Positions 1 through 9,191 of a stretch of 64,000 nucleotides of DNA are shown here, piece after piece. The stretch is from the NCBI RefSeq assembly GCF_003344965.1, contig NZ_CP031194.1:1922001-1986000 (forward strand), read 5' to 3'. Both the position numbers and the translations under genes were made by a program. The DNA is from Streptomyces paludis. Its GTDB lineage: Bacteria > Actinomycetota > Actinomycetes > Streptomycetales > Streptomycetaceae. The notes below the pieces were generated by a model. That model saw only the letters and a program-made list of their open reading frames with translations, was not told the origin of the DNA and made no database searches. Position 1 is the stretch's first letter. The number at the start of each line of letters is the position of its first letter.

Positions 1-2781
1 TGAGCAGGACCGCGGCCACTCCGTTGCCGCCGACGGTCCCGTCGGCCTCCGCGTCGAAGGCCCGGCAGCGTCCCGTCGGGGACAGGATGGAGCCGGGGTG
101 GCTGAAGTAGCCGGTCTCCTGCGGGAGATGGACGGCCGCGGCGCCCGCCAGGGCGAGGTCCGACTCGCCGCTCAGCAGCGACTGGACGGCCAGGTGGACG
201 GCGACGAGCGAGGTGGAGCAGGCCGTCTGCACGCCGATGGCGGGACCGGTGAGCCCGAGCCGGTAGGCCACCCGGGAGGCGAGGAAGTCGGGTTGCTCCC
301 CGATGACGGCCTGTATACCGGTCGCCGGGTCCGCCGGGTCCGCCGCGTCGTCGGCCGGGCCCGTCGTCGGCGGGTGCTGATGGTCGTAGAGGTTCATTCC
401 CGCGCCCGCGAACACCCCTGTCCTGGTGCCCGGTTCGGGCGCCGCGTGGCCGCCGTGCTCCAGGGCCTCGTGGCAGCACTCCAGGAACAGCCGGTGCGCC
501 GGGTGGGTGAGCCGGGCCTCCTTGGGGCTCATCCCGAAGAAGTCCGTGTCGAACCCGTCGACCTCGTCGAGGACCCCGGCCACCGGCACCAGCCCGGGGG
601 CGCGCCGCTGCTCCGGGCTCAGACCTGCCGCGGCCAACTCCTCCTCGCCGAACACCCGGACGCTGTCGACACCGTCCCGCAGGTTGGACCAGAACTGCTC
701 GACGGAGTCCGCGCCCGGGAAGCGCAGCGACAGCCCGATGACCGCGACGCGCCGGTCAGCCGTATCGCGGTCGGCTGTGCGGCGGTCCGCTGTATCGCGG
801 CCGGCCGGTGCGGAGACTGCGAGATGCGCGGCCAGCGCGGCGGCCGTGGGGTGTTCGAAGAAGGCGGTCAGGGCGACCGGGGTCCCCAGCCGCTCTTCCA
901 GGCGGGCCCGCAGCCGTGCGAGGTGTACGGAGGCCAGCCCGAGTTCGTAGAAGGGCACCTGCTCGTCCACCGGGTGGCCCAGCACGGCGGCGATCTCCTC
1001 CCGCACCACCAGAGTCACACCAGCGAGATCGGGCGCGGCATCGTCAGAGACAGGGACAGCCAGAGCGGGAGTGGTCGGCGAACCACCGCTCATCAGGCGT
1101 TCCCGCAGCTCGGCCCGGCGGACCTTCCCCGCGGGGGTCCTCGGGAACTCGGCCTCGGGGACGGGCAGGACATGGGCGGCGGTGAGACGGAGCCTGCTGA
1201 ACAGCGCGGCCCGTACCTCCCGTGCGATACGGGTGTCCTCGGCGGCGCCCCGGCTCACGAAAAGCACGGCCAGGTCCTCCGTACCGCTGTCGGCGTGCGG
1301 TACACCGCAGGCGGCCACCTCGCCCGGCCGGATGCCGTCGACGACGGCGGCGGCCTCCTCGACCTCGTGGCAGTAGACGTTGTGCCCGTTGAGGATGATC
1401 AGGTCCTTGCGCCGGCCGGTGATCACCACCTGGCCGCTGTCGAGGAAGGCCAGGTCACCGGAGTCCAGCCACTCCCGTCCCATGGGGTAGGCCGCCGCGT
1501 CCGCCTCGGGGGCGTTCACGTAGCCGGGGGTGAGCCGGGCGGGTGTACGCACCTGGAGCCGGCCGATCCGGCCGCTGGGCACCGGCGCGCCGAGGTCGTC
1601 CACGATGCGCAGGGTGACGCCGTGCGCGGGCGATCCGGCCGCGATGAAGGTGACGTACTCCTCCGGCGCGGTCTGTTCGTCCGCCCGCAGCAGGTCGCCG
1701 CCCAGGCTGCTCTTGAGCAGGCGGTGTACGGTGCCCGGCCGGTCGAGCCGTCCGAAGGTGACGGCCGTGACGGTCTCGGCCATGCCCCACGCCGGGACGA
1801 TGTGCCCCTCGCGGACCCCGGAGGCGGCGGTCGCGTCGAGGAAGCGGCGCAGGACCGGCAGGACGATCTGCTCGCCGCCGCAGAGCAGGCTCTTGAGGCC
1901 GCTCAGGTCCCGGCGGCCCTGCGGGCGCTCGTCGAGCGCGTCCGCGACGAGTCCGTAGGCGAAGGTCGGTGCCCAGGAGTGCTGCGCGCCGTGCTCCTCC
2001 AGGAGGTCGAGCCAGCGCAGCGGGTCGGCCAGTACCCGTTCGGTCGGGGCGTGGACATTGGTGCACCCCGTGAACACGGCGAGCATGTGGTAGAGGAGGA
2101 ACGCGCCGCTGTGGTCGACCGGCAGCCAGTTCACCATGGTGTCGCCCGGGGACACGCCCAGGAAGTGACGGGTGCTCGCGGCGAAGTCCACCAGACCGGT
2201 GTGGGTGAGCCGGGCGGCCTTGGGCACCCCGGTGCTGCCGGAGGACAGCATCAGCAGCGCGGTGTCGGAACCGGCCGGCTCGACGTGGTCGTCCGCGGGC
2301 GCCGCTTCCATACATTCCGCGGCGACGACGACCCGCAGCCCGGGATCGGTGCGTCCCAGGGACGCGGCGCCGACCGCGTCGCTGACCACCAGGGGCCGGT
2401 CCAGCAGCGCGACCGCGTGGCGCAGGCGCTCCAGGGCGGGGGTGTCCGGGCCGGGCCGCTCGGCGATGGCCGCGGGCCGGGCGCCGCCGAGCACACAGGC
2501 CCAGAAGACGGGGAAGAACTCCGCCAGCGGCAGCCCGCACAGCACCACCGTGTCCCCGGCGCGCAGACCGCGTTCGCGCAGTCCGGCGAGGAGCCGGCGG
2601 GCCCGGGAGAGCAGTTCGGGGTACGGGAGCGTCGTCGTGGATCCGTCGGGTGCCACCGTGACGACGGCGCCGACGGCCGCTTCCGCGGCGCGCAGCAGCG
2701 CCTGGACGGCGCTGCCCGGGTGGTCCTGGCCGTACTCCGGCTCAGGACCCCGGCAGACGGCCTGCCCTTGTACGCGTTCCA
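1..2781 (-). CDS. Type I polyketide synthase loading protein, AMP ligase-ACP-KS (3' end outside window)
   Basis: 927 codons are readable from the ATG at 2781 to the window edge with no stop. An acyl-AMP ligase/adenylation domain covers about residues 1-565. It has the P-loop SSGSTG near 180, GMAE, the GRRKDL motif near 455 and the catalytic-lysine motif TPAGK near 551. An acyl carrier domain follows (about 590-660), with the probable phosphopantetheine serine near 618 in GLAS. A ketosynthase starts near 677 with its active-site cysteine in TACSTS near 855. Such proteins adenylate a carboxylic acid, load it on the ACP and start polyketide chain extension. The start has a Shine-Dalgarno AAGGAG about 9 nt upstream and lies 40 nt inside the end of the MFS gene, so translational coupling is likely. 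The starter acid cannot be told from this sequence. The family assignment is firm; the later modules are not visible. Confidence 0.9.
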
Positions 2782-4085
2782 TGGGAGTCCTCTCCTTGTC
2801 CTTCTTCACTCGTGGATTCCGGTGACACGGCGGTGCCGCGGCCCCCGGCGGCGAACAGCAGCAGGAGCAGGGCCCCGCACACCGCCGCGCCGTGGAAGGC
2901 CCCGACCACGGTCAGGGCGGGCAGGACCTCCAGAGCCGCCGCGGCGGCCACCGTGCCCACCCCGAACCCCGCGGTCTCCGCTGTGGCGGACAGCCCGAAC
3001 AGCCGGCTGCGCTGCCGGTCGGGGGCTGCCTGGAGGCGTGAGGTGTAGACGATCTCGGTCCAGCCGTCGGCGAATCCCGCCGCGGCCGCGGCCGCCATCA
3101 GCGCCACGGCGGGCAGCCCCAGGAAGGCGGCCACGAAACCGGCCGACATGGCGCAGGTGCCGGCCACGAACGCCCGGACCCCCCACGCCGAACGGCCCTT
3201 GGTACGGCTGAGCACCAGATGGGCGACGACCGTGCCCACGGCCCACGCGGCCCAGAACCGGGCCATGTACGCGGCGGGCGCCAACGGCTCGACCGCGTGC
3301 GCGACCACCGGCAGCGCGACATTGTGCGAGGAGGACGCCAGGGCGTCGATCCCCCTCAGCGCGATCATGCCCAGCAGCAGGGCGGGAACCGCCGCGAGCC
3401 CCTGCCACGGACGGAGGCCGCGGGACGCCGCCTCGGCGCCGGGCGTACGGTCCGCTTCCGCCGGTGTCCCGCGGTCCTCGTCGTCCGTACGCGGCCGCAA
3501 CACCAGCAGGGCCGCCGCGCACACCGCGAAACTCGCGGCGTTGACGGCGAAGGCGGCGGCGTATCCGCCGAAGGCGATGACCGGGGCCGCCGAGGCGAAC
3601 CCCAGCACCGTGGCGAACGACCGCCCCGTGACCAGCAGTCCGTTCGCCCGCGCACGGGCTTCCTGGCCGACCATGGAGGGCACCGCGCTGCGCAGCGCGA
3701 CGGTGAAGAGCGTGTTGCCCGCGCCCATGACAACGACCACGCAGCCCAGCAGCCACAGCGGTACGGACGCGGCACACAGCGCGAGCACCACCATGGCCGT
3801 GCACTGGGCAGCGTCCGCGCCGATCATCATGGCCCGACGGGTGGTCCGGTCCGACAGCGCCCCGGCCATGAGCCCGGCCACAAAGCCGGAGGAGAGCCGT
3901 AACGCCATCACCAGGCCAACGCCCAGCGCGCTGTCGGTGACCTCGTAGGAGAACAGGCTCAGCGCGATCAGACTCAGATAGTTGCCGTAACCGGAAGCCG
4001 CGTACGCGGCGACGAGGGCACGGAACCGCCTGTCGACGCCGCCGACTACGCCTCCTTGAGCCGGCGATTCGGCACGACGCGGCAA
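2742..4085 (-). CDS. MFS transporter, EntS-like exporter
   Basis: A 447-residue, strongly hydrophobic protein with about twelve membrane segments, resembling the MFS group that exports enterobactin and other natural products. It lies directly upstream of the PKS gene and overlaps it by 40 nt, so it probably exports the polyketide or gives self-resistance (inference from position). The frame opens with TTG at 4085. I see no better in-frame start: a GGGAG lies about 15 nt upstream, which is too far to be convincing, so the N-terminus is uncertain. The first membrane helix begins about 30 residues in, so a somewhat later start would not damage the fold. Confidence 0.85.
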   Translation of the reverse strand: MPRRAESPAQGGVVGGVDRRFRALVAAYAASGYGNYLSLIALSLFSYEVTDSALGVGLVMALRLSSGFVAGLMAGALSDRTTRRAMMIGADAAQCTAMVVLALCAASVPLWLLGCVVVVMGAGNTLFTVALRSAVPSMVGQEARARANGLLVTGRSFATVLGFASAAPVIAFGGYAAAFAVNAASFAVCAAALLVLRPRTDDEDRGTPAEADRTPGAEAASRGLRPWQGLAAVPALLLGMIALRGIDALASSSHNVALPVVAHAVEPLAPAAYMARFWAAWAVGTVVAHLVLSRTKGRSAWGVRAFVAGTCAMSAGFVAAFLGLPAVALMAAAAAAGFADGWTEIVYTSRLQAAPDRQRSRLFGLSATAETAGFGVGTVAAAAALEVLPALTVVGAFHGAAVCGALLLLLFAAGGRGTAVSPESTSEEGQGEDSHGTRTRAGRLPGS

Positions 4086-4678
4086 GATCGAAATCTTAAG
4101 CTCCCATGACTATTAAATCAGCAGCCTATTCGAGGGCCTTCATCAACCATTTACGCGCCACGAACACCCGAACTCACTTCACCAAATACAGGAAACGATC
4201 GTTCGCGATCCGCCGACAATGCGAAAGTTAGCACGAGGCAAAGAAACTTCCAACAAACCACAAAATGCAGTCACCCGGTCGCACTCAGCAACTAGAAGTC
4301 GCCGCCTGCGGTAAGCGGTTGTTAGAACGATCCAGGTACGGTTTCCGCACCATTTGGAAAGTCATTGTCACGCACCAACTCGACACACACCCCACCCAGC
4401 GCGACCAGCACCCCAGAAGCCACCCACCCGAGGAAGCACCCAAGCCCTGCCCGGCGGACAACGATGTCGGCGGGCTGTTCGGATTGCAGAGAAATATCAG
4501 CCTTGCGCCCCCAGCGATTACCACCACCGGGGGCGCATAGATTTAATCTGGGGAATGACGATTTATTTCATTCATTAGCGGCCCGCGCGGCGACCACCGC
4601 CTATTCGGCGGCATTTCCGTCTCCGCCGGGCAGACAGGAGCGGAGCGTCCCCGTACCGGCAACAAGGTGAAATGCAGG
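4086..4678. other. AT-richer intergenic region upstream of the MFS-PKS operon
   Basis: 593 bases with no convincing gene, and clearly richer in A/T than the flanking genes, especially 4086-4300. It must hold the promoter of the MFS-PKS pair. A perfect 10-base palindrome aacgatcgtt lies at 4194-4203, about 110 bp upstream of the MFS start, and is a possible operator. Small open frames exist on both strands (for example 4265-4540 on plus and 4285-4527 on minus), but none has a good ribosome binding site or a recognisable protein. The end near 4500-4615 carries hairpins that could end transcription from the oxidoreductase gene at 4679. Confidence 0.55.
4504..4537 (-). terminator. Candidate hairpin downstream of the LLM oxidoreductase gene
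   Basis: Perfect 9-bp arms (tgcgccccc / gggggcgca) enclose a 16-nt loop. There is no clear T-tract. It lies about 140 bp past the stop of the minus-strand oxidoreductase gene; a weaker 5-bp stem at 4597-4611 is closer. Confidence 0.35.
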
Positions 4679-5755
4679 TCAGCTCTGCTTTTTCGTCGTC
4701 GAGGTGCCGAGGAATTCCTGTGCGAGGAGCTGGAGAGTGAGCGCACGGCCGCCCGCGGAGGCGGGGTCCTCGTTCGAGCGGGCCCCGCTGATGGGCCAGA
4801 CCATCAGCTCGTCGATGTCCAGTCGGTGAGCGAGCTGCCGAAGGCTCTCGGCGACCGTCTCAGGGGTACCGATGTGCCATGCGCCCCGCGTACGCTTCGC
4901 GACCTCACGCTCCTGCGCCGACCACACATGCCGTTCGGCCTCCTCGACCGTGAGGACGGGACCGAGCGGGGCACCGGTCTGCAACCCCGCCATCATGATC
5001 AGGTGGGGTTGCGCCAAGCGCTCCGCCTCGTCGGGATCCGGGTGCACGAGAACGTTCACAGGCAGCAGGGTGCGCGGTTCGGGGTGTGCCGTCGACGGCT
5101 GGTACTGGGCACGGTACGCCGTGATCGACGCCTCCGCGCCGGGCACGCCTGTGTGATGGGCGAACACGTAGGGAAGGCCGCGCCGGGCCGCGAGAGAAGC
5201 CGAGTAGCCCGATGACCCCAGCAGCCAGATGTCCGGAGCCGAGGCCGGCCGCGGCGTGGCGCGCAGCGCGTAGGGGCGACCGCCCAGCGAGACGTTCAGC
5301 GCCTCGTCCTCGGTGCGTCCCAGATCGAGCAGACGCGAGACAAGCTCGATGTCCTGCGGGAAGTCGTCGTCCGAGCCGGAACCGCTTCCCTCCCCTCGCA
5401 GCAGGAACGCCGTCACGCCGTCCGTGCCGGGGGCGCGGCCGATTCCGAGGTCGATGCGGCCGGGGTACATCGCCTCCAGCAGGGCGAACTGTTCGGCGAC
5501 GGAGAGCGCGGCGTGGTTGGGAAGCATCACCCCGCCGGAACCAAATCGGAGCCGCCGTGTACCGGCCGCCAGATACGGGATGATCACTCCCGGAACGGTT
5601 GCCGCCGCGGTGGGCATGTTGTGGTGCTCGGCAACCCAGTAGCGCGTGTAGCCGAGGCGATCCGCCTCCCGCGCCAACTGAGCCGACGACCGCAGCACTT
5701 CGGCGCTGGTCTGGTTCGTGCGCACGCTCAGTAGGTCGAGTACGGAGAGTCTCAT
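4679..5755 (-). CDS. LLM-class flavin-dependent oxidoreductase (luciferase-like)
   Basis: A 358-residue bacterial-luciferase-fold protein. The early motif RYWVAEHH and the later stretch around GRIDLGIGRAPG are typical of the MsnO8/YhbW-type subgroup that uses reduced FMN or F420 to oxidise organic substrates. I chose the ATG at 5755 because AAAGGA lies 8 nt upstream and the protein then starts MRLSVLD, the usual family N-terminus; the frame is open to 5794. The ribosome binding site sits inside a small dyad (gaaagg-t-cctttc, 5758-5770) that could fold over it. It follows the SDR gene with a strong hairpin in between. The substrate is unknown. Confidence 0.85.
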   Translation of the reverse strand: MRLSVLDLLSVRTNQTSAEVLRSSAQLAREADRLGYTRYWVAEHHNMPTAAATVPGVIIPYLAAGTRRLRFGSGGVMLPNHAALSVAEQFALLEAMYPGRIDLGIGRAPGTDGVTAFLLRGEGSGSGSDDDFPQDIELVSRLLDLGRTEDEALNVSLGGRPYALRATPRPASAPDIWLLGSSGYSASLAARRGLPYVFAHHTGVPGAEASITAYRAQYQPSTAHPEPRTLLPVNVLVHPDPDEAERLAQPHLIMMAGLQTGAPLGPVLTVEEAERHVWSAQEREVAKRTRGAWHIGTPETVAESLRQLAHRLDIDELMVWPISGARSNEDPASAGGRALTLQLLAQEFLGTSTTKKQS

Positions 5756-5791
5756 GAGAAAGGTCCTTTCTTGGGCGGCTGGGCGTGTCTT

Positions 5792-5825
5792 CAACGCCCG
5801 TGCACGGTGCGGTGCACGGGCGTTG
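5792..5825 (-). terminator. Strong hairpin between the SDR and LLM oxidoreductase genes
   Basis: Perfect 14-bp arms (caacgcccgtgcac / gtgcacgggcgttg) with a 6-nt loop, 34 bp past the SDR stop and about 37 bp before the next start. There is no T-tract, as is common in Streptomyces. It may be a terminator or an intercistronic processing/attenuation stem. Confidence 0.6.
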
Positions 5826-5858
5826 GCTTCGAACCGCCGGCGAAGTGCGCGCTTGCCG

Positions 5859-6608
5859 CTAGGCAGCCATGCGCTTGGCGCCGTCGAGGCGGATCACGCC
5901 GCCGTTGAGGTAGTCGTTCTCCACGATGTGGACCGCGAGGCGCGCGTATTCGTCCGGGTGCCCGGCGCGCTTGGGGAACGGCACGGTCGGGCCGAGCATG
6001 TCGGCCACGCCGTTCGCCTGGGTCATCGGGGTGTCGAAGACGCCGGGCGAGATGGCCATCACCCGGATGCCGCGGTCCGCGAACTCCCGGGCCGAGGGCA
6101 GCGTCAGCCCGTACACACCGGCCTTGGCCGCGGAGTAGGCCGCCGACTGGGCCGGCCCGTCGAGGGAGACCATCGAGGCAGTGTTGATGATGACCCCTCG
6201 GGTGTCCTCGTCCACCGGATCTGTCTTCGCGATGACCTCGGCGGCCAGCACCATCAGGTTGAACGTACCGATCAGGTTGACCTCGACGGACCTGCGGAAC
6301 TCGCCCAGGTCATACCGCCCCTGTGCCGGCAGCATGGGCCCGGTCGGCGCGATGCCCGCGCAGTTGATCGCCGTGCGCAACGGCAGCCCGCTGTCCGCCG
6401 CGAGGCCGACGGCCCGCTGTAGCTGCTCGGGGTCGGTCACATCAGCCGCGAGGTAGGTCACCCCGTCCATCTCGGGAGCCTTCGCGATCCCGCCCGCGAG
6501 ATCGAGCGCGAACACCCGCGCCCCCCGCTCCGCCAGCGCCCGGGCGGTGGCGGCTCCCATGCCCGAGGCGGCTCCGGTGACGATCGCGGCAGTGTCCTTG
6601 ATCTGCAT
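5859..6608 (-). CDS. SDR-family oxidoreductase, 3-hydroxyacyl-CoA dehydrogenase-like
   Basis: A 249-residue classical short-chain dehydrogenase/reductase. The NAD(P)-binding TGAASGMG is at residues 11-18, followed by NCAG and the catalytic YSAAK. The overall pattern, including the SPGVFDTPM segment, resembles type II 3-hydroxyacyl-CoA dehydrogenases (the HSD10/FabG-like group). These oxidise a secondary alcohol, often a 3-hydroxyacyl-CoA, with NAD. The gene lies 73 bp after the SnoaL-like gene on the same strand and probably shares its MerR-controlled promoter. The exact substrate is unknown. Confidence 0.88.
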   Translation of the reverse strand: MQIKDTAAIVTGAASGMGAATARALAERGARVFALDLAGGIAKAPEMDGVTYLAADVTDPEQLQRAVGLAADSGLPLRTAINCAGIAPTGPMLPAQGRYDLGEFRRSVEVNLIGTFNLMVLAAEVIAKTDPVDEDTRGVIINTASMVSLDGPAQSAAYSAAKAGVYGLTLPSAREFADRGIRVMAISPGVFDTPMTQANGVADMLGPTVPFPKRAGHPDEYARLAVHIVENDYLNGGVIRLDGAKRMAA

Positions 6609-6681
6609 TGCTTGCCTTCTTTACGTGTCGTAGGTGATGCGGTGGGGGGAGGCCGGACGGGCCGGCGGAAAGGGGGGGCGT

Positions 6682-7095
6682 TCAGTCCATGCCGGCGATA
6701 CGGCGGAACTCGACGAGGTCCCAGTAGTAGGGCCGGATCTCGGTGACCTTGCCGCCCTCGACCCAGAAGAGTTCGGCGACGGGCATGGTCCAGGACTCAC
6801 CGGCCGGATTGACGCCATGCGCGTCGACCAGGCCGATGACGCGGTTCGGGCCGTCGGCAACGATCTCGCGGACGGTGACACTGCGGGTGCCCACCATCGG
6901 GAACAGCCGCCCCAGGGCGGCGTCGGCATCGGACCCGTTCCACTGCCCCGGTACCGGGCCTCCGGCGGGCCGGACCAGGGTGTAGCTGTCGGACAGATAC
7001 GTGCCCAGTTCACCGAGGGCGCCGCTGTCGGCGACTTCGTACACCTTGCGGACGATCTCGCGGTTGCGGTCGGCGACGGACAAATCGCTGGTCAT
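6682..7095 (-). CDS. SnoaL-like / NTF2-fold protein
   Basis: 137 residues with the pattern of SnoaL-like polyketide-cyclase-fold proteins: an N-terminal helix (NREIVRKVYEV), then FWVEGGKVTEIRPYYWD near the C-terminus. Such small cone-shaped proteins act as isomerases, hydrolases or ligand binders. I chose the ATG at 7095 (GGAG about 8 nt upstream) over an earlier in-frame start at 7173, which would run through the MerR operator. It is the first gene of a minus-strand group (SnoaL-like, SDR, LLM oxidoreductase) and faces a MerR gene across the dyad at 7150-7169. Its substrate cannot be stated. Confidence 0.8.
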   Translation of the reverse strand: MTSDLSVADRNREIVRKVYEVADSGALGELGTYLSDSYTLVRPAGGPVPGQWNGSDADAALGRLFPMVGTRSVTVREIVADGPNRVIGLVDAHGVNPAGESWTMPVAELFWVEGGKVTEIRPYYWDLVEFRRIAGMD

Positions 7096-7149
7096 GGGGG
7101 TGCTCCAGGGTTGGAAAGCGCGGCGTGTACCGGCATTCGCTAAGCTAGA

Positions 7150-7169
7150 ACCTGACGTCGGCGTCAGGT
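7150..7169. promoter_or_regulatory. MerR-type operator/promoter between the SnoaL-like and MerR genes
   Basis: A perfect dyad of 8-bp arms, acctgacg-N4-cgtcaggt, in the divergent gap. On the minus strand the dyad lies between a -35-like TTGCAC and a -10-like CTAGCT, with a spacer of about 19 nt. This is the overlong spacing typical of MerR-controlled promoters. The same arrangement is found at 10205-10220. Confidence 0.7.
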
Positions 7170-7205
7170 GCAAGTCCCTGGGCCGGGCCGAGCGAGGAGG
7201 CCGGA

Positions 7206-7643
7206 ATGCGCATCGGAGAGGTCGCCGCGAAGGCGGGTGTCAGTGTGAGGTCGCTGCGCTACTACGAACAGCACGACCTGCTGCACGCGACCCGCAACCC
7301 GGGCGGACAGCGCCAGTACCCGGACAGCGCCGTCGAACGAGTGCGTCTGATCCAGCAGCTCTACGCCGCGGGACTGCCGAGCAGAACCATCCGCGAGGTG
7401 CTGCCGTTCGCAGACTCGGGCGAGGCATCCCCCGAACTGCTGGAGCTGCTGGCCGCCGAACGGGACCGCATCGACCGCCAGATGGCCGACTTGCGGAGCG
7501 TACGCAAACGGCTCGACGGCATGATTACGGAGGCGGAGAAGCCAGACGCCGACTGCCCCTATCTGCACACCGGCCGGCTGGAAGAGGAGCCGAGGGGCGT
7601 ACTGCAACAGGGGCAGGCGGCATCGGTACGCATGAGCGGGTGA
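7206..7643 (+). CDS. MerR-family transcriptional regulator
   Basis: 145 residues opening with the MerR winged-helix signature (MRIGEVAAKAGV then LRYYEQHDLL) and continuing into the long dimerisation helix (residues about 75-110). A GAGGAGG ribosome binding site lies upstream of the ATG. There is no cluster of metal-binding cysteines after the helix, only a single one in the DADCPY segment, so an organic ligand or redox signal is more likely than a metal. It faces the SnoaL-like/SDR group and probably controls it and itself from the dyad at 7150. It is clearly a paralogue of the MerR protein at 10259. Confidence 0.9.
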   Translation: MRIGEVAAKAGVSVRSLRYYEQHDLLHATRNPGGQRQYPDSAVERVRLIQQLYAAGLPSRTIREVLPFADSGEASPELLELLAAERDRIDRQMADLRSVRKRLDGMITEAEKPDADCPYLHTGRLEEEPRGVLQQGQAASVRMSG

Positions 7644-7789
7644 CACCGTCCGACGTGTGCTCTCCGTACACCCGTAACGCCTGGAGCATCCGGTGCCCTG
7701 CTCCACGTCCGCCGGCCCAAAAACCGTCCCCATCGCGCTGCCCTCACCCGACTCCGTGGCCCGGGGCAGTGCCTGCTTGTTCGCACGGG

Positions 7790-8006
7790 CGGCGTTCCGG
7801 GGAACTGGGACGCGAGGTAGCGGTGCGCGACGGCCGCCCACAGCGCCGCTGTTGCGCCGATTCCGACCGGCCGGTGGAGAAGTCGACCGTGTCGGGGTCC
7901 TTGAGGCGTGACGGGTAGGACTGAAGGCCGCCCTTCGCCCGGAGCGTCGTCAGGTACTTCGGGTCGAGGTCACCGAGCAGATAGTTGATGGCGTGGAGGA
8001 CCGGTG
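7790..8006 (-). pseudogene. Remnant of a pyruvate dehydrogenase E1-like (TPP-dependent) gene, frameshifted
   Basis: Reading down from 8006 the minus strand encodes LHAINYLLGDLD, then GGLQSYPSR and DPDTVDFSTG. This is the conserved N-terminal stretch of homodimeric pyruvate dehydrogenase E1/AceE-like proteins. After FSTG (near 7878) the match jumps to another frame and continues as VGIGATAALWAAVAHRYL to about 7800, which fits loss of a single base. Only about 70 of the usual 750-900 residues remain, with no start and no cofactor-binding domain. It cannot be functional. Confidence 0.7.
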
Positions 8007-8024
8007 ACGCGTGCGGTTTGGCCG

Positions 8025-8890
8025 CTACCCGGCAGGTTCTCGGGGACGTATGGGTTCGGGTACGCGCGGAGAGAGGCCGGTGCCCCTGGCGGCGAACTGC
8101 GCGTCCCCGACGATGTCCTTCGCGGTATGGATCGGCCCGGCCGGGACTCCGGCGGCCTCCAGGACGGCGAGGACCTCGTCGCGGGTGCGCCGACTCGTCC
8201 ACGCCTCGATGGCGTGATCGAGCTCGTCCCGTCGGGTCCAGCGGCCGGCGTTGGTCGCCAGACTGGGGTCGTCGCGCAGACCGGGGCGCCCGATGGCCTC
8301 CATGTAACGGCCGAAGACGGAGTCGCCGCCGACGCAGGGGCAGGCGTTGGAGGGTGCGAGGCCCTGCATCCGGCCGCCTGTGCGTTCCCGAAGGACGCCG
8401 TGGGCGGAGTAGTCGGGAACGAGGGACTCCGTCATCGAGAACACGGCCTCGTGGAGTGACACGTCGATGTGCCGTTCCATGGGCGTCCATGGAACGTGCC
8501 CGTAGTTCTTGCGCGTGGTGCGGTCCAGCAGCGACATGACGACACCGAACGCGGCGTAGAGACCGGCGATGGAGTCCCCGATGGAGACACCGACGTTCTC
8601 GATGAGGACGTCGGAGCAGGAGACCAGTTCCAGGACCATGGCCCGGACTTCGCCGGTTCGCAGGTCCGGCGCGATCGACTTCTCGTTCCGGTTGATGGTG
8701 CGGTACAGCATCGACGTATCGCCTTCGAACAGGCGCCAGTTACGAAGCTCGTCACCGCCGCGGGGCCGCTCGATCTTGATGACCTCGGCGCCGAAGTCGG
8801 CCAGCAGGCGGCCCGCGGTGGGGGCGGCGATGAAGTTGCCGAGCTGGACGACCCGGATGCCGGCCAGGGGCAGCGCGTCGGACGAGGTCG
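8025..8890 (-). pseudogene. Remnant of a CaiB/BaiF family III CoA-transferase gene with internal deletions
   Basis: The frame reads like a family III CoA-transferase: LAGIRVVQLGNF, then LLADFGAEVIKIERP, GVSIGDSIAGLYAAFGV and GRYMEAIGRP. Family members are about 400 residues; this has about 285 and lacks pieces. The segment after DVLIENV, where the family has its N-FRPG region and catalytic aspartate, is missing, so the text jumps straight to GVSIGDS. A second loss lies around ACPCVGGDSVFGRYM, and the C-terminus ends in an unrelated tail (PREPAG). No stop codons interrupt it, but the catalytic part is gone. The frame joins on directly from the HMG-CoA lyase remnant region. I judge it dead. Confidence 0.75.
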
Positions 8891-8891
8891 G

Positions 8892-9042
8892 GCCGGACGA
8901 AGCTGACCGTCTCGATACGGCGGGCGCCCTGGCCGACCAGACGCCTGATCAGCTCCACCCGAGTACCGACGTCGAGCGGGTTCTTCTCGTTCTGAAGGCC
9001 GTCGCGCGGGCCGACCTCGACAAGTTCGAAAGTCGTGGGCAT
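8892..9042 (-). pseudogene. N-terminal remnant of an HMG-CoA lyase-like gene
   Basis: From the ATG at 9042 the protein begins MPTTFELVEVGPRDGLQNEK and continues through VELIRRLVGQGARRIETVSFVRPD. This is the first beta-strand and active-site region (GPRDGLQNE) of hydroxymethylglutaryl-CoA lyases. After about 50 residues the similarity ends abruptly where the CoA-transferase similarity begins in another frame, so some 240 residues of the TIM barrel have been deleted. A complete family member is near 300 residues. Confidence 0.75.
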
Positions 9043-9067
9043 GGACGCGTTCTCCCTGTCCATCAGG

Positions 9068-9169
9068 CCGCCCAAGCGACACGAACGACTGGCAGGTGAA
9101 GCCCACGGGCTGGTCATCGGCCTGGCCGCCCCGTGCGGTGACGACGACAACACCCGAAACGGGAGGGAC
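9068..9169 (-). pseudogene. Remnant of a flavin reductase-like gene
   Basis: About 34 residues on the minus strand (GVVVVTARG, then QPVGFTCQSFVSL) match the FMN-binding strand region of HsaB/HpaC-type flavin reductases, where PxGFTCQSF-SLSLDPP is conserved. The similarity stops at SFVSLG, just before the conserved SLDPP, and runs into the HMG-CoA lyase remnant. The rest of the roughly 160-residue domain is absent. Confidence 0.6.
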
Positions 9170-9191
9170 ACCGGCTTTCAACCGCCGGGGG

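Noticed and set aside
98..3211. 1037-codon open frame on the plus strand
   Set aside because: Antisense to the PKS and MFS genes. Its protein is Arg/Gly/Asp-rich with no domain, while the minus strand shows clear AMP ligase, ACP and KS motifs.
4265..4540. Possible small genes in the AT-richer gap
   Set aside because: Frames on both strands are short, lack a ribosome binding site and show no recognisable protein.
8025..9042. Fused HMG-CoA lyase/CoA-transferase as a functional bifunctional enzyme
   Set aside because: The lyase part keeps only about 50 of 300 residues, the transferase lacks its catalytic segment, and the two similarities are in different frames.
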